Assembly: GCA_028673005.1 (NCBI GenBank)
Contig: CM054116.1
Coordinates: 71,685,315-71,749,314 of the forward strand
DNA: 64,000 nt
Origin: Tanypteryx hageni
Lineage: Eukaryota > Arthropoda > Insecta > Odonata > Petaluridae
Direction of reading: 5' to 3'
The notes below the pieces were generated by a model. It was not told where the DNA came from. It was given only the letters and a program-made list of their open reading frames with translations, and ran no database searches. Below, one piece after another: positions 63,813 through 64,000 of the stretch. Position 1 is the stretch's first letter. Every line of letters begins with the position of its first letter. The translations under genes were made by a program, and so were the position numbers.

Positions 63813-64000
63813 AACGTATATTTTCATGCTTAAATCAGAGAAGCAATTAAAACATAAAAATGTGCTTTTTAAGAACATATATAAATATACAGCATTTTGT
63901 CTTACCGTCTTTCCCACTAATTTCAAGGCTTTGCAATCATCAACTTCCCATTCTCTACTTGAATTCGTCAAATTACTTCAAGTTTCACTGAAAGTGACAG

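Noticed and set aside
1..64000. CRISPR arrays, operons or bacterial insertion sequences
   Set aside because: There are no regularly spaced identical repeats and no bacterial gene organisation; spliced genes and eukaryotic transposons explain the window.

Overview
This is a window of an AT-rich animal nuclear genome, almost certainly an insect. Evidence: two spliced host genes with GT/AG introns of up to about 10 kb, a cysteine-rich leucine-rich-repeat protein of the FBXL2/FBXL20 type, and a dense load of arthropod-style transposable elements (Transib, hAT, piggyBac, pogo/Tigger, I-like and Jockey-like LINEs, a Gypsy-like solo LTR, tRNA-derived SINE-like repeats). The species cannot be fixed from the sequence; a hemimetabolous insect with a large genome would fit. 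There are no bacterial-style operons.

Host genes. (1) The 3' seven coding exons of an Fbxl20-like SCF ubiquitin-ligase adaptor run on the + strand: 5990-6153, 15313-15470, 24863-25002, 31040-31231, 38148-38249, 38508-38720 and 38883-38990. All phases join and give 358 residues ending in a prenylation-type C-terminus (CRCCILL). The F-box exons lie left of the window. (2) A second + strand gene starts near 46.7 kb. Exons 46702-47475, 48289-48356, 50394-50674 and 53735-54951 join in one frame (780 codons). The protein looks like a disks-large-associated (SAPAP/DLGAP, vulcan/mars) protein whose conserved GKAP domain begins at the last splice donor (DGHYFIR) and continues beyond what I can find. 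(3) A possible small - strand gene lies between them (terminal exon candidate 40549-40698), unproven.

Mobile elements fill the introns. From left to right: a decayed ZBED/FAM200-type hAT transposase (116-1000, -); a decayed piggyBac (2120-4740, -); a 5'-truncated I-like LINE with RT and RNase H (9693-12881, +) inserted into an older dispersed repeat; a 205-bp solo LTR with a GTAT duplication; TA-flanked MITEs (18160-18794, 31989-32469); an intact-looking hAT transposon (21369-24538) with perfect 8-bp duplications and a 714-residue transposase; a complete but mutated Transib element (26034-28853, -) whose two ends carry the RAG recombination-signal heptamer CACAGTG and a CATGG duplication; two pogo/Tigger elements (33046-33890 and 33971-36685, +), the second interrupted by a SINE-like piece; a piggyBac bounded by TTAA with internal GATCCCC..GGGGATC palindromes (41588-43209, +); tRNA-like hairpin repeats (14.2 and 56.9-57.3 kb); a hammerhead-ribozyme-like motif (58.84-58.89 kb, -); and a decayed Jockey-like LINE with gag, endonuclease and RT (59.75-63.64 kb, -).

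Most notable are the Transib element with RSS-like termini, the young hAT, the phase-consistent DLGAP-like gene model including a GC-rich exon, the repeat family that places a tRNA-like core inside inverted repeats, and the hammerhead-like motif. All calls come from reading the sequence; no database search was run.
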